From contig JAUCBJ010004713.1 in assembly GCA_032718475.1 (NCBI GenBank), forward strand, positions 1 through 51,067: a stretch of 51,067 nucleotides of DNA, in the 5' to 3' direction. A program made the translations under genes and the position numbers. The DNA is from Nemertoderma westbladi. Taxonomy: Eukaryota > Xenacoelomorpha > Nemertodermatida > Nemertodermatidae. Under the pieces are notes generated by a model. That model searched no databases, had not been told where the DNA came from, and saw only the letters and a program-made list of their open reading frames with translations. How positions within the stretch are numbered: position 1 is the first letter of the stretch; every line of letters starts with the position of its first letter. Positions 1 to 11,350 of the stretch are shown piece by piece.

Positions 1-1743
1 ATACCTGAATTAAACGATTAATTTATTATATATTAAAAAAGGCCTCCAGCGAACGAGTATGTTTGCACTATATGAACGACTAGATATGAGTGAACTAGTT
101 CTAACTCCCAACGTAACTAAGACACAGACATCTTACGCAATTAATATTCCATTATAATTGCTTGTAAAATATTCTAATGATCTAACAGTAGGTACACACC
201 ATCGTCGAGCTTTGAAAATGAATTAGGCCCAGTTTTTAATGCGATGTAATTTGCATGAGATATTCCCCTAAATCAATAACATTGCTTTATAATAAACCTG
301 AGATAAGGGAATGTAAATCTTCCTGGCGATATGTTGTTATCTCTAGACGGTGTGCATTACACCACGAGATCCCCCTCTGTCGTGAAACAGCGGGGGCGAT
401 TGCATTAAGCTAATGCACATGCACACACAAGCATTACCAAGAAAAGCCAAGAAGCTATATAGCAGTTACCTTCTTATATGCATTGCATGCATGCAGGCCT
501 GCCTTCCTGCTAGCAATTGATAGGGCAAGCAGGGCGGGAGAGAGAGTGTGTGGTTGTTGTAGCAGCATTGCTAATGAGTTAGAATGCTATCGGTAGGCAT
601 ATGTTGTGAATTAACCGTCATATAGAGAGAGTAATTTGCTTGGTGTAATTGTAATGTATCAGCCGTATAGAAACACCTGTGGGTGAGTTACTTCGGGTAT
701 ATTGTATAAAGAAGTGGGAATAAGAATGCCGTCGGTGGATATATTGGTGGGCGCGGCTTACGAAAATGGCAATGTCAACAACTCGAAAGGCCGAGTAAAC
801 ATAGATAGAGATGTAACAACTCGAAAGGCCGGGTAAACATAGATGTCTTCTCCCCAAACATCTTCGTGTCAATCTTAATCAGAAAATTGTATATTAATTA
901 AGTTGTTATAAAAAATCTCGAATTTAGAAGTTCGAAGTTGTGAAACTGACGAATAACAAACAAAATTATGTGCAAAAAATTACCATGACCACGATTTTCA
1001 CCTGTCTGTGTAACTGTGATACTATATTCTGTCAAATATAATATCAAAATTAATTTAAAGAAATACAAATTAATTTTCTCTTTGTTGACTTTTTCACCAC
1101 AAGTGACCATTGGTATTGACAGACATAGTTTGGCGGTTCCTTAGCGAAATATAGGATAATGTTCTGCCCAATCTGATAGGTGGCATAACAGATTAGTAAA
1201 GAAGTTGGCCACCGAAAATGTGATTATTTAAGATCAATCCTCTCTCGAGAAGATGGTTCCTTATCATTATTACAGTAGTGCATTGGTAGAATTCAGTTAG
1301 TACTTTTATGTTTAGTAGGTGATATTTATAACAGCTGATATTATAAAACCTTTTAATCAAGATTGTATACCCTGGCCGCTGCCACAGCAGCCCAATAAGC
1401 AAATAATTAATATATAATTGATCGCACTTATCAATCTTGGTATACCACCGGTATTGTATTATATAAATAAAGGCCGTATTTCTGACGATGTGTGCCCAAT
1501 AACTATATCGATTAGATTTGATTGAACTTGGATGCGTATCGTAGAATAAGGCCTCGTGCAGGGCCATACCCACTGTTACCAACAGTGGGTCACAGATTGC
1601 TTCGTAATGGCTATCAATGTAAGACAGTAATGAGAAGGAATTTCAAATTAATAAGAATTGCTCTTCAACTACAAAATGATAATTTCATGACGCATATTTG
1701 TTATCAAATAAGTGAATTGTAGTTGATCAACTTTAACGAATGA
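1..1743. other. AT-rich sequence without recognised genes
   Basis: Probably the intron downstream of the Ig4b exon. I see no Ig5-like exon on the minus strand. Visible items are a two-copy repeat at about 779-845 (core aactcgaaaggccg) and a small hairpin at 1570-1592 (cccactgtt...aacagtggg). Confidence 0.5.
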
Positions 1744-1855
1744 TATTGTAATAAGTTGTTCAGAAATGGAAAAAATGAGAAAGCGCGTCACCGCGGGTTG
1801 AACCGGTGACGCGCTTTCTCCTTTTTTCCGTTTCTGAACAACTTATTTATTACAA
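1744..1855. repeat. Near-perfect hairpin, MITE-like palindrome
   Basis: Two arms of about 50 bp pair almost perfectly: attgtaataagttgttcaga and gagaaagcgcgtcaccg on the left, cggtgacgcgctttctc and tctgaacaacttatttatta on the right, around a loop of about 10 bases (cgggttgaac). The GC-rich inner stem and AT-rich ends fit a small foldback MITE. An RNA hairpin gene cannot be excluded from sequence alone. Confidence 0.85.
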
Positions 1856-2256
1856 TATTATTTACCAAATATAAACATTACTCAATGGGAGCCACTATTG
1901 AAACAAATTGGCAGAAACTGAACGCCATAACCAATACAGATGCCAAAGACTTGTCAACCCAATTCAGGAAAGCTATGAGAGGTCTAGCAAGAGTGGACAA
2001 TTACATAAGAAACTAAGTATTAGTAAATCTCTGTAGACTATAGACCCGGTCACGGTGTTCGGACACTTCCCCCCCGGACACTTCCCCCCCGGACACTTCC
2101 CCCCCGGACAGTTCCCCCCCGCTGAAGTAGGACACTTCCCCCCCCCAGACACTTCCCCCCCGGACACTTCCCCCCCGACTGTTCTTAACTTCGCACATTC
2201 GTATTTTTCATTTTGTAAGGTAAACGGACCGCTTGTATCCAGATAAGTTGTATCCA

Positions 2257-2810
2257 ATTTTCCTTTCGTAGCTCAGAAAGTGATCTTTTGCATCCCGATT
2301 TTACATTTTATATCCAAGTTTTATTTATGGGTTTTATCAATGCAATTACATCGTATTGTTTGCTAATCTTTAAACAATTAATTATATTAGATGACCTATA
2401 AATTCCATCCCCGGAATGATATACTGTTTTTATTAACTATAAAATTATAATAATTAATTGTTTTAATTATAGATATTATTATGTAATAGTCTTCTTCAAA
2501 TTGTAGCAGATGGGGATGAATATTATTGTTGCAATCAAAATTATACCTCTCCAGGGTAAAATCGACATGCGTCGACCTGTATTCTGTGTTCAGCATTACA
2601 TATTGATATGGATATTACTATATACATACTATAGAGATATTATACACACTACATATTAAATTTCCTGGTTACATTCAATATTTTTAATAGGATTTTGTTG
2701 AATTATATAATATTGTAGTAATTTATATATTAATTTGGTTAACATTCAATACAGCTCCTACTTTAGGCTTAGTCAATTTATTATCTGATGATACAAACAT
2801 GAATTAATTA
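2257..2810. other. AT-rich interior of the foldback-like element
   Basis: No coding signal or named repeat is visible. It is mostly AT-rich simple sequence. Confidence 0.4.
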
Positions 2811-2896
2811 TTTCAAAGTGGTCTTAAGTCTTTCACCACGGGCACTCAGGGAAATGCCGGGGTCTGGGGGCGATAACCGCCAAGAAAAGAAGCGGG

Positions 2897-2956
2897 GGTT
2901 TGGGGGCGGCAGCCCCCAAGAAAATACGCGGGGGTTTGGGGGCGGCAGCCCCCAAT
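2897..2956. repeat. Two-copy GC-rich palindromic repeat
   Basis: Two adjacent copies of a unit of about 36 bp with core gggggcggcagcccccaa can each fold into a short GC stem. They sit in the middle of the foldback-like element. Confidence 0.7.
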
Positions 2957-3228
2957 TAAAAGAAATTAAAAGAATTAAAGGAATTAAAAGAAAAACAAAC
3001 AAAACGTTTCTTTTATAATTTTGAAAAAACTTGTCTAGATACAACTTGTCCTGTAACCATCTTTAACTTTTGTTTATTGCTTTGATGCACCCAGATTAAT
3101 TTTAACACTTTAACTGGGGGGGGAGTGTCCGGGGGCAAGTGTCCGGGGGGGGGGGGGAAGTGTCCGGGGGGGAAGTGTCCTACTTGGGCGGGGGGGAAGT
3201 GTCCTAGATCCCCGGTCACACATAAATC

Positions 3229-3368
3229 TTGAGAGATGTCGAAATACATATAACTCTCTTAACAGCCCGAATAGGAAGATCAGGTGCCTATATCAAAACG
3301 CTTTTTAACAAAACATCTAACTGGTCTAAGGAATTGTCAATCTTTCAAAAACGATTAATTATCAGAAT

Positions 3369-3410
<42 letters not shown>

Positions 3411-3438
3411 GCTTGGGAACAAGACCTACCATTCTTGA
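3229..3438 (+). other. Poly(A)-bearing segment, 35 A residues
   Basis: A pure A run covers 3373-3407. The preceding 140 bp are openly translated but match no family I can name. The run could be the tail of an old retrocopy or a poly(A) microsatellite. Confidence 0.35.
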
Positions 3439-3767
3439 TGTCTCTAGCAACACATCGGATATGAAATAAAGCAATTAGTTCACCAACACACAACAACCAA
3501 AATGTCAATATACTTCACCAATACCCCACTCCATACGCAATCCGACACGATATATTACTGGATATGTTTCAGCCAGAAATAAACTCATATACTTTCCTAC
3601 GATCCGGCCTTTTATTCCGATATAGTGATAGTATCGGTCACAAATAATTATATTGCTCAGATTGAGGTGCTGATTTTATAAATGACTTTATGTATTTTAC
3701 ATGTTTTACTTAATATAGCCGCCGGTGGCGTAAGTCCGGGTGAATATATATAAATAAGCGCTCCCAA

Positions 3768-4018
3768 CGCGAAATAACGTACTAAATGATTCCACTTACC
3801 TCCCAGAACCAACTGAACGCGAAATAACGTACTAAATGATTCCACTTACCTCCCAGAACCAACTGAACGCGAAATAACGTACTAAATGATTCCACTTACC
3901 TCCCAGAACCAACTGAACGCGAAATAACGTACTAAATGATTCCACTTACCCCCCAGAACCAACTGAACGCGAAATAACGTACTAAATGATTCCACTTACC
4001 TCCCAGAACCAACTGAAC
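3768..4018. repeat. 50-bp minisatellite seeded on the Ig4b exon donor (~5 copies)
   Basis: Copies start at 3771, 3821, 3871, 3921 and 3971, a spacing of exactly 50 bp. On the coding (minus) strand each unit holds 16 bases of exon end (CAGTTGGTTCTGGGAG), a GTAAGT donor and 28 bases of intron. The copies are almost identical; the one near 3951 has one substitution (C for T). The array begins inside the exon and runs into the intron, so there are four spare 5' splice sites after the true one. Confidence 0.95.
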
Positions 4019-4188
4019 GCTGGCCTGTCTGCTGTGTTTTTGGTTACTGACGAAGCACTGCCAGGTCCCAGTGTGGCCGCGATCCATTTTGTCGATGTGT
4101 AGTGTGTAGTCGTCATCCACGGTTACCCCTAGCAACGTGTTCACCGGATGACTGTCCTTCATCCAAAACACGGAAACAATAGGATGAC
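4000..4188 (-). CDS. Dscam: Dscam-like exon, second half of Ig4
   Basis: This 189-bp exon is phase 1 at both ends. The acceptor is TTACTTTCTTATTTTAG and the most upstream donor is GTAAGT at 3999-3994. It encodes HPIVSVFWMKDSHPVNTLLG (core tryptophan), then DDDYTLHIDKMDRGHTGTW, QCFVSNQKHS (second cysteine) and ASVQLVLGG. This is a close match to the Dscam Ig4 pattern NPI..VSWMKDG...DKG.YQCFVRN...ASAEL.LGG, and it is the strongest single piece of evidence for the family. Five tandem 50-bp copies place five identical donor contexts at 50-bp steps (3999, 3949, 3899, 3849, 3799). I choose the first because it ends the exon at the conserved LGG in phase 1. The next exon (Ig5) was not found in 1-3767. 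Confidence 0.92.
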
Positions 4189-4270
4189 CTAAAATAAGAA
4201 AGTAAATATACTTTCAGGGTTGAGCGCGTTGTACCTCGAGACAAATAGATACCAGATCCCTTGAACTCAC
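4189..4270 (-). other. Residual non-repeat intron between Ig4a and Ig4b exons
   Basis: After the last array copy the sequence changes from GTAAGTTTAG to GTGAGTTCAAGG and becomes unique for 82 nt, ending in a good pyrimidine tract and TTTTAG. This looks like the original short intron, complete with its own donor, now pushed 1.7 kb from the exon by the array. Confidence 0.6.
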
Positions 4271-5998
4271 CAACTATACGACACTTCAGTTCCACTGACC
4301 GACCGACTAAACTTACCGACTATACGACACTTTAGTTCCACTGACTGACCGACTAAACTTACCGACTATTCGGCACTTTAGTGCCACTGACTGACCGACT
4401 AAACTTACCGACTATACGACACTTTAGTTCCACTGACCGACCGACTAAACTTACCGACTATACGACACTTTAGTTCCACTGACTGACCGACTAAACTTAC
4501 CGACTATACGACACTTTAGTTCCACTGACTGACCGACTAAACTTACCGACTATACGACACTTTAGTGCCACTGACCGACCGACTAAACTTACCGACTATT
4601 CGACACTTTAGTTCCACTGACTGACCGACTAAACTTACCGACTATTCGGCACTTTAGTGCCACTGACTGACCGACTAAACTTACCGACTATACGACACTT
4701 TAGTTCCACTGACCGACCGACTAAACTTACCGACTATACGACACTTTAGTTCCACTGACTGACCGACTAAACTTACCGACTATACGACACTTTAGTTCCA
4801 CTGACTGACCGACTAAACTTACCGACTATACGACACTTTAGTGCCACTGACCGACCGACTAAACTTACCGACTATTCGACACTTTAGTGCCACTGACCGA
4901 CCGACTAAACTTACCGACTATTCGGCACTTTAGAGCCACTGATTGACCGACTAAACTTACCGACTATACGACACTTGAGTTCCACTGACCGACCAACTAA
5001 ACTTACCGACTATACGACACTTTAGTTCCACTGACTGACCGACTAAACTTACCGAATATACGACACTTTAGTTCCACTGACCGACCAACTAAACTTACCG
5101 ACTATACGACACTTTAGTTCCACTGACTGACCGACTAAACTTACCGACTATACGACACTTTAGTTCCACTGACTGACCGACTAAACTTACCGACTATACG
5201 ACACTTTAGTTCCACTGACTGACCGACTAAACTTACCGACTATACGACACTTTAGTGCCACTGACCGACCAACTAAACTTACCGACTATACGACACTTTA
5301 GTTCCACTGACTGACCGACTAAACTTACCGACTATACGACACTTTAGTTACACTGACTGACCGACTAAACTTACCGACTATACGACACTTTAGTGCCACT
5401 GACCGACCGACTAAACTTACCGACTATTCGACACTTTAGTGCCACTGACCGACCGACTAAACTTACCGACTATTCGGCACTTTAGAGCCACTGATTGACC
5501 GACTAAACTCACCGACTATACGACACTTGAGTTCCACTGACCGACCAACTAAACTTACCGACTATACGACACTTTAGTTCCACTGACTGACCGACTAAAC
5601 TTACCGACTATACGACAATTTAGTGCCACTGACCGACCAACTAAACTCACCAACTATACGACACTTGAGTTCCACTGACCGACCGACTAAACTTACCGAC
5701 TATTCGGCACTTTAGTTCCACTGACTGACCGACTAAACTTACCGACTATACGACACTTTAGTGCCACTGACCGACCAACTAAACTTACCGACTATTCGAC
5801 ACTTTAGTGCCACTGACCGACCAACTAAACTTACCGACTATTCGGCACTTTAGTTCCACTGACCGACCAACTAAACTTACCGACTATTCGGCACTTTAGT
5901 GCCACTGACTTACCGACTAAACTTACCGACTATACGACACTTTAGTGCCATTGACTGACCGACTAAACTTACCGACTATACGACACTTGAGTTCCACG
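4262..5998. repeat. 46-bp minisatellite seeded on the Ig4a exon donor (37 units)
   Basis: Units of 46 bp each contain, on the minus strand, the exon tail encoding VELKCRIVG followed by GTAAGTTTAGTCGG. The distance from the proximal donor (5972) to the distal copy's donor (4270) is 1702 bp, exactly 37 x 46, so net indels are absent. Units differ by scattered point variants (attcgg/atacga, gttcc/gtgcc, gaccgaccaact). The array fills the 1784-nt intron apart from about 82 nt next to the acceptor at 4189. Confidence 0.97.
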
Positions 5999-6181
5999 GG
6001 TTCTCCGGCATCGAATGATCTATGACTGCTCCCTGGTATCTCGATTTCTAGAGGCCCTTCCACCTTCAGCTCAGTTGTCGCCTCTGCGAATCCCATTGAG
6101 TTTCGGACTTCGCAATGATACACACCAGCGTCGGTCTCTGTCGTCGTGTTTATCTTCAATATCCCGCTAGTCATATTGTGT
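5973..6181 (-). CDS. Dscam: Dscam-like exon, end of Ig3 and first half of Ig4
   Basis: This 209-bp exon starts in phase 2 and ends in phase 1. The acceptor is AATATTTTCTCACCAG and the donor is GTAAGT at 5972-5967. It completes Ig3 with HNMTSGILKINTTTETDAGV, YHCEVRNSMG (second cysteine) and TELKVEG. It then opens Ig4 with PLEIEIPGSSHRSF, DAGEPVELKCRIVG (first cysteine). NMT and NTT are possible sequons. The terminal G joins GT of the exon at 4188 to give Gly. The stretch encoding VELKCRIVG and its donor is the seed of the 46-bp array that fills the next intron. If the true donor were skipped, the frame runs about 16 codons to a stop inside the next donor copy (CGG TAA). Confidence 0.92.
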
Positions 6182-6398
6182 CTGGTGAGAAAATATTATG
6201 AATGAATGATTCCTATGATTGATTGTTTCAACTTAGATTAAGGATAAACATTTACTCAATGACAATGATTGATTATCTCAGAGTGACAATCTCTACCGAG
6301 GTATTGTCTAATTATTGGGCGTCATTTATTGTTACCATTTTTCATTCTGTTTGAACTTTTGGTTTCGGTTCCATCAAATCGGTTTCAGTACACCATCC

Positions 6399-6608
6399 TT
6401 GGTAAAGTGATAGTTTATTGTTTTGGTTAGAAAAGCCCATCTCTGTAACCTGCTTCTTTCACTCAATTGGTAAAGTGGTCGTTTATTGTTTTGGTTAGAA
6501 AATCCCGCCTCTGTAACCTGCTCCTTTCCCTCAATTGGTAAAGTGATCGTTTATTGTTTTGGTTAGAAAATCCCGCCTCTGTAACCTGCTCCTCCCCCTC
6601 AATTGGTA
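6399..6608. repeat. 68-bp tandem repeat (3 copies)
   Basis: Copies start at 6399, 6467 and 6535 with exact 68-bp spacing, each holding tttattgttttggttagaa and ctgtaacctgct. The reverse complement of this core (aggttaca...tctaaccaaaacaataaac) is also inside the MITEs at 7093, 30543 and 34624 and near 14730, so these are related sequences. Confidence 0.88.
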
Positions 6609-7092
6609 TATATCATGTACATGTACACCAGTACAGTACATCAGAAAATTAACGGGTTTTGAAACTTCAAAAAATTCCTAAGTGGTTGTACTGAAACTAA
6701 TTTTACCCGAACTTTTATGAGATATGAGATAAGCAGTAGAGCAGCAGTTGAAATTATCGAGGGAGCGCAACGAGGGATGGTAAAATGTTATGTAATACTG
6801 ACACTACAGGCACAGTTAGTCGCACAGCGGACACATAACCTCTTCCCCCACTGCTCCATTGCAGACTTCATCGCTGTTTAACGACACAATAATAGCATTT
6901 AATAAACTTAAACGTTGTATTTAATATAATCCATTAATTTCGAGTATTTGTGACAAATAGAGCCAACCCTAAGTAGTTATATACTAACGCTAGAACAGTT
7001 GATTGGGTAAATTGATGTCAGTAAATCATTCAAATAAAATATAGATTGCATTTTTTAATACAATTTAATTGTAGTTTTCTTTATTCAATTTG

Positions 7093-7367
7093 GCCCATGT
7101 GAAGAATACCAGACTTTCTGCCGTTATATTTCACTTTGCAGTTACCCCCATGTGAAGAATACCAGGTTTTCACCAAAAACACAGGTTACACAAGGGCTGA
7201 ATCTAACCAAAACAATAAACGAATTAGTATATGTACAGGTTATAAGACAGAAATAAGCGCTATAAAACACTTAATAAAGATAAATTAAAAAAATAAAAAA
7301 TCTTCATATATAAAATTCCAATAAAAAGTCGACCGAAAAGTTAAATCCTGGTATTATTCACATGGGC
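7093..7367. mobile_element. MITE with cccatgtgaagaatacc ends, copy 1 (275 bp)
   Basis: Left end gcccatgtgaagaataccag and right end ctggtattattcacatgggc are inverted repeats of about 20 bp. The inside holds a second internal copy of the left end, then aggttaca..., tctaaccaaaacaataaac, an AT-rich stretch and gtcgaccgaaaagt. There is no coding capacity. It lies 81 bp after the Ig3a exon donor. Further copies are at 29236, 30543 and 34624. Confidence 0.85.
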
Positions 7368-7453
7368 GTTAGTATTTAGGGTTTGGATAAGCCACCGGCA
7401 AGCAAATAAGAAAGGTAAGTTAGATAGATCGATAATATAGTCAAGTAACTCAC

Positions 7454-7607
7454 CGAACTGTGAATGTAATATTTTCTCCATCCTTCGTCCAATGGTGGGT
7501 TGGTTTAGGGGAGCCGGAAGCGACACAAGGGATCTCAGCTCCCTCACCCTCCTTGACTTCGACCACAGACCTCGTGTACAATATCTCGGGTTTATTGTTG
7601 ATTGTCT
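7454..7607 (-). CDS. Dscam: Dscam-like exon, first half of Ig3
   Basis: This 154-bp exon starts in phase 1 and ends in phase 2. The acceptor is CATCTCCCTTGCCAG and the donor is GTGAGT at 7453-7448. It encodes ETINNKPEILYTRSVVEVKE, then the first Ig3 cysteine in AEIPCVASGSPKPTHHW, which includes the core tryptophan, then TKDGENITFTV. NIT is a possible glycosylation sequon. This aligns in position with insect Dscam1 exon 6 (family pattern VIPCVAHG.P.PTYRW), which is heavily duplicated in arthropods but single here. The 2-nt tail CG joins A of the exon at 6181 to give Arg. A MITE lies 81 bp into the following intron. Confidence 0.9.
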
Positions 7608-7753
7608 CTGGCAAGGGAGATGATAAAAACAGATCAATATCGAGGAGTAACAGAAAGGGGAAGATTCGCGGTATTCTTCTAATATTAAACATAGTACTTC
7701 ACAGTTGTAACAATACAATGGGGCACAAATACAGGGGGTTCTTTATTCAATGA

Positions 7754-9000
7754 CCATTACCAATAATCAATCATTATTTAGTCTTTATAATAATAAGATT
7801 TCAATTAATCCTTTACATTTTGGAGAAGTTAAATTCTGGAATTTTACTAATCAAATATAAGTAATAATATAAGAAAATAAGAAATTGAAACTAAGTTGTA
7901 ACCAGGAATAAGGTTGATATAATATGAATCATAAACACTATTCATTCATGTACTGCAAAACATATTGATTCATTTTTTAACAAATTAATCATTGATTATT
8001 TATTTTATTATTGTAAAAAAAAACAGTTTATAAATTATAACCAATCCTATTTACACTAAATTACTGCCACGCTTAAATGTTAAATATAAATGTAACCTCA
8101 CAATGCTCATTTGTATATTTAATAATAAAATAAATAAATAAGCAAATAGTTAATAAAATATGAATTACTTATTATATTTCTTAGAAGCTGGTTGGGTAAT
8201 GAGCCACCAGTGGTAGAGCTTTTATGTTATAAACATAGAGCCTGGATGCTGGGCAGGGAGGAATAGTATGGTCTCTTAGCAACCACAGGAAGTAGGTTAG
8301 AAGGCAGCTGTGGACTCCTGGCAGTGGCAGAGGATGTAAACAGATATTCAGTTTGTGCAGCAAGGGCTAACCCTTCTGCATTCCTATTGGTCAGCGGCAA
8401 TAAGGCTGAAGTGGGGGGGACAGGCGCGCTGGTAAGGAGCAAGCAGGATGCCATAACTAACAAAGGTTAATATATAATAATTTATAATTTATGTATGAAT
8501 ATTTTAAGTACATTCTTTTCAAATAATGTATAATGATGTACAGGAACTACTCTATTAATATGGGTGGGGGGGCTGTTAAACTCTGTTCCCATGAAATGCA
8601 GGCCCTTTATCGAAAGAGGGACAGCGTAAAACACCAATATTGAATAACTACTACTACTAGGATCAGCAGCTGCATTTTTAAGAATGCTGTGCCGGCTTGT
8701 CGACAAAATTGCGCCGAGTTAAAATCATCTTACCTTACTTTTAAAGTACTTGTTGAGAATGAATGCTCTTTTCTATTAATTTTTCCCCATCCCTTGAAAA
8801 ACAATTTCATCTCGCAAAGATGGCCAGAAGAAAGCCCAAGTCTAAGTCTAAGTGTTAATAATTCCGCGACTTTATAAAACGTTTATAATTATTATAAAAA
8901 AACGAAATTGATTCAAATTCGTGAAAGTAAATTATATCGCATTTGGGGCGCTAACTTAATTCGATGGATAAAAATCCCGTTCCCCGGGCGTAATCAATCA
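7754..9000. other. Intron, no recognised gene
   Basis: AT-rich to about 8170, then mixed sequence. Minus-strand open frames at 8181-8463 have no recognisable motif or splice context. Confidence 0.4.
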
Positions 9001-9022
9001 GGGGGGGGGGGGGGGGGGGGGG
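9000..9022. repeat. Poly-G tract (~22)
   Basis: A pure G run in intron. Others are at about 9238-9256, 38895-38907, 40803-40823, 44927-44948 and 50818-50869, with C runs at 31497-31512 and 47193-47212. Confidence 0.9.
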
Positions 9023-9256
9023 CTGAAATGTCAGGGAATTCTTGTAAAAAATTGACAAATCAGTGAAAAGTCAGGGATTGTGATATATAGGGGACATGTG
9101 TCATAAGCGAAATGTAAAAAAAGTGGAATATTAAGTGCACTCTATCATACTACTGTATAATAGATTTGATATGGTTACTGTTATACTATTTAAGAAAAAA
9201 ACGTCTTAAAATGAAAAGTTCAAATTATTGAATTTGGGAGGGGGGGGGGGGGGGGT

Positions 9257-9411
9257 ATGTTGGCCTAGATTTTAGATGTTGGCTTAGATTTTAGATGTTG
9301 GCTTAGATTTTAGATGTTGGCTTAGATTTTAGATGTTGGCTTAGAATTTAGATGTTGGCTTAGATTTTAGATTCTGGCTTAGATTTTAGATGTTGGCTTT
9401 GATTTTAGATG
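9257..9411. repeat. 19-bp tandem repeat (~8 copies)
   Basis: The unit is gttggcttagattttagat, immediately downstream of a poly-G tract (about 9238-9256). It lies in the Ig3a-Ig2b intron. Confidence 0.9.
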
Positions 9412-10399
9412 CTGATTCCGCTGTATATCAAAAGGGTATTTGTTTAGAAGAGGGTCATCTATTTTTATAGTGTTTTTAATGTTTCAGTTATGTGAACCCG
9501 ATTGGCGCATGGAATCTCTTGCTAACTTTTCAAAATTAATATAACTTGAATTGGACCCTTTATATATTATATTACAGGAATTACTTATTTGGTGGAGGCG
9601 GGAGATACTGGCGGAAACTTGACCGGAATAAAGATGAGCAACGGTGTGAGTTGCTGACTGACTGCAAATGAGTAATTAAAAACTCACTCACGGTACTAAA
9701 GGCAAAGGAACTCAGACAGCCAGATAGCGAAGAGTAATAAAAATATCGGTAGGTGTGAGCAGGGGCCGTGTGCGTGTGTAGTGAAGATGGCTGATTGCCT
9801 CCAACCAATGTTATACTACCTACTGTATACAGATCAGTACCGGTATAGCATACATCACTGCTGCAGTAGGTGCAATATATGGCTGCGGTACGGGATTTGC
9901 TTACCACCCAAACAGCTTACGATAATCTATTAAGATGAGCTGATCCGAGGGAGGAGAGAATTTCTGTGACGGGCCCGGGGGGCTGCTATACCCGTCAACC
10001 GGGGAGGGTGGGGGGTACCCGTCAACTTTGACATATTCCTGTGGCTCTGCTTCGGAAAAACAGCGAAATTGAGAAATTTATTTTGCTAACAATTATAATT
10101 TGGGAAGACAATTGCGTTTTAAGAAAATCTTACAACTTCTAAACATCGTAATAGTTACACTTTTAATTAGGTTTTAAAAGGTAAGTAAAAATCCTTACCG
10201 GTAGGTACACAATCAGCAGTAGATACCGAACACCCAAACACTGAACAACCAAACCAATGATCAATATACGGCAGTCAGCTGCTCAGCCAGCTGCATCTTC
10301 TCCTCTCAGTTCGTACTCCAGACATCACGGATCACGAACACGATCACGAACAAAAGTTACAGTATTTTAAGTGCCAAAAAGTCAAAAACTTGATATTGT

Positions 10400-11240
10400 A
10401 GGAGCCAATAAATGGCAATCAGCGCTAGATTCGCAAACAATAGACTGGCGAGACTGTTATATATTGCCAAGACAAATACAAGTGATGCCAGATTGAGGAA
10501 TTTTCAAGATTGAGGAATTTTCATTTCAAATTATTACACCGAAGAATACCTACAAAGGTTGACTTACTGCGATACGGTATAGCGTCTGATGATAAATGCA
10601 TGATGCTCTGTGTGATGATAATGAGACACTGATTCACAACTTTTGGCAATGTAGTAAAACACAATGCTTTTTAAATACCTTACTTCAATGGTGGCTCCAA
10701 ACCACAAAATTAGGCACATATTTTTCTAAAAAGGTCTGTGTGCTGGGAATATCAGGGGCGGGAAATAAACTCACGGATTTAGTCTTGTTAATGAGCAGAT
10801 ATTACATCTTCTGCGTTTCTAAAATACTCCCGTATTAAGCTTTATGTTGAGAAATTAAAAAGGGTGTTTCAATTGGAGGAAGGAATATCACTAAAAAGTG
10901 ACAATTATACAGCATTAGGTCAAAATGGGATTCGCTTTATGATTTACTAAAATAATAAAAACAATAAATTATTCTGTTGCTATATTAGGTGAATCATATT
11001 TCCTTGCTTTCTAAAGAAAAAATAAATAGTCGTTGTTTTTTTCGCAGGTTGTAATTTGCAATTTGGAGCCTATGTACCTTTTTGGAACTTAAGTAACCGT
11101 ATGTAATTAGGTAAATTTATCATTGATAGATAATTATTTGTATGTGCGGTAGATAATACATATAGATGTTTATTTTGTATCCTATTTCTTGTTGCATCTG
11201 TTTTCTTGTTGTAACTGTGTTGGTTTCAATAAAGATACTG
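10400..11240 (+). pseudogene. Decayed non-LTR retrotransposon, C-terminal end
   Basis: A broken plus-strand frame resembles the C-terminus of L1/Tx1-like reverse transcriptase proteins: IDWRDCYILP near 10440, then FHFKLLHRRIPTK near 10525-10555 in another frame, then DNETLIHNFWQCSKTQCF (10615-10670; the zinc-knuckle-like ET..H.FW.C motif), then LTDLVLLMSRYYIFCVSK, ending with NGIRFMIY and a stop near 10950. At least one frameshift, next to the direct repeat attgaggaatttt (10493, 10508), breaks it. An AATAAA at 11229 fits a 3' end. The clade assignment is tentative. Confidence 0.6.
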
Positions 11241-11350
11241 TAAATGATAACTGTTGTTAATGTATATATATATATATGTATTGTATAAATATATGTGGAG
11301 GAAAAAAAAGAGAATAGTTACTGACTTAGGATGTATGTAGGGTAGGATGA

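Larger units (their letters stand above)
2044..3222. mobile_element. Foldback-like element with G-rich inverted arms
   Basis: The left arm (2044-2178) has about seven copies of ggacacttcccccc. The right arm (about 3117-3222) has the reverse complement, ggggggaagtgtcc, about five times. Both arms contain one odd spacer ending agtaggacacttcccccc, and both outer ends carry a form of ggtcac/gtgacc next to a C or G run, so the arms are homologous inverted repeats and not two unrelated G tracts. The inside has no coding sequence I recognise. It holds a two-copy tandem (2897-2952) of gggggtttgggggcggcagc, which is itself partly palindromic. The whole is about 1.18 kb and non-autonomous. Confidence 0.7.

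Noticed and set aside
1193-1582. 129-codon minus-strand frame
   Set aside because: No Ig motif or other recognisable domain; AT-rich composition typical of chance frames.
8181-8463. Minus-strand open frames of 60-78 codons
   Set aside because: No motif, no splice sites of coding phase, and composition like flanking intron.
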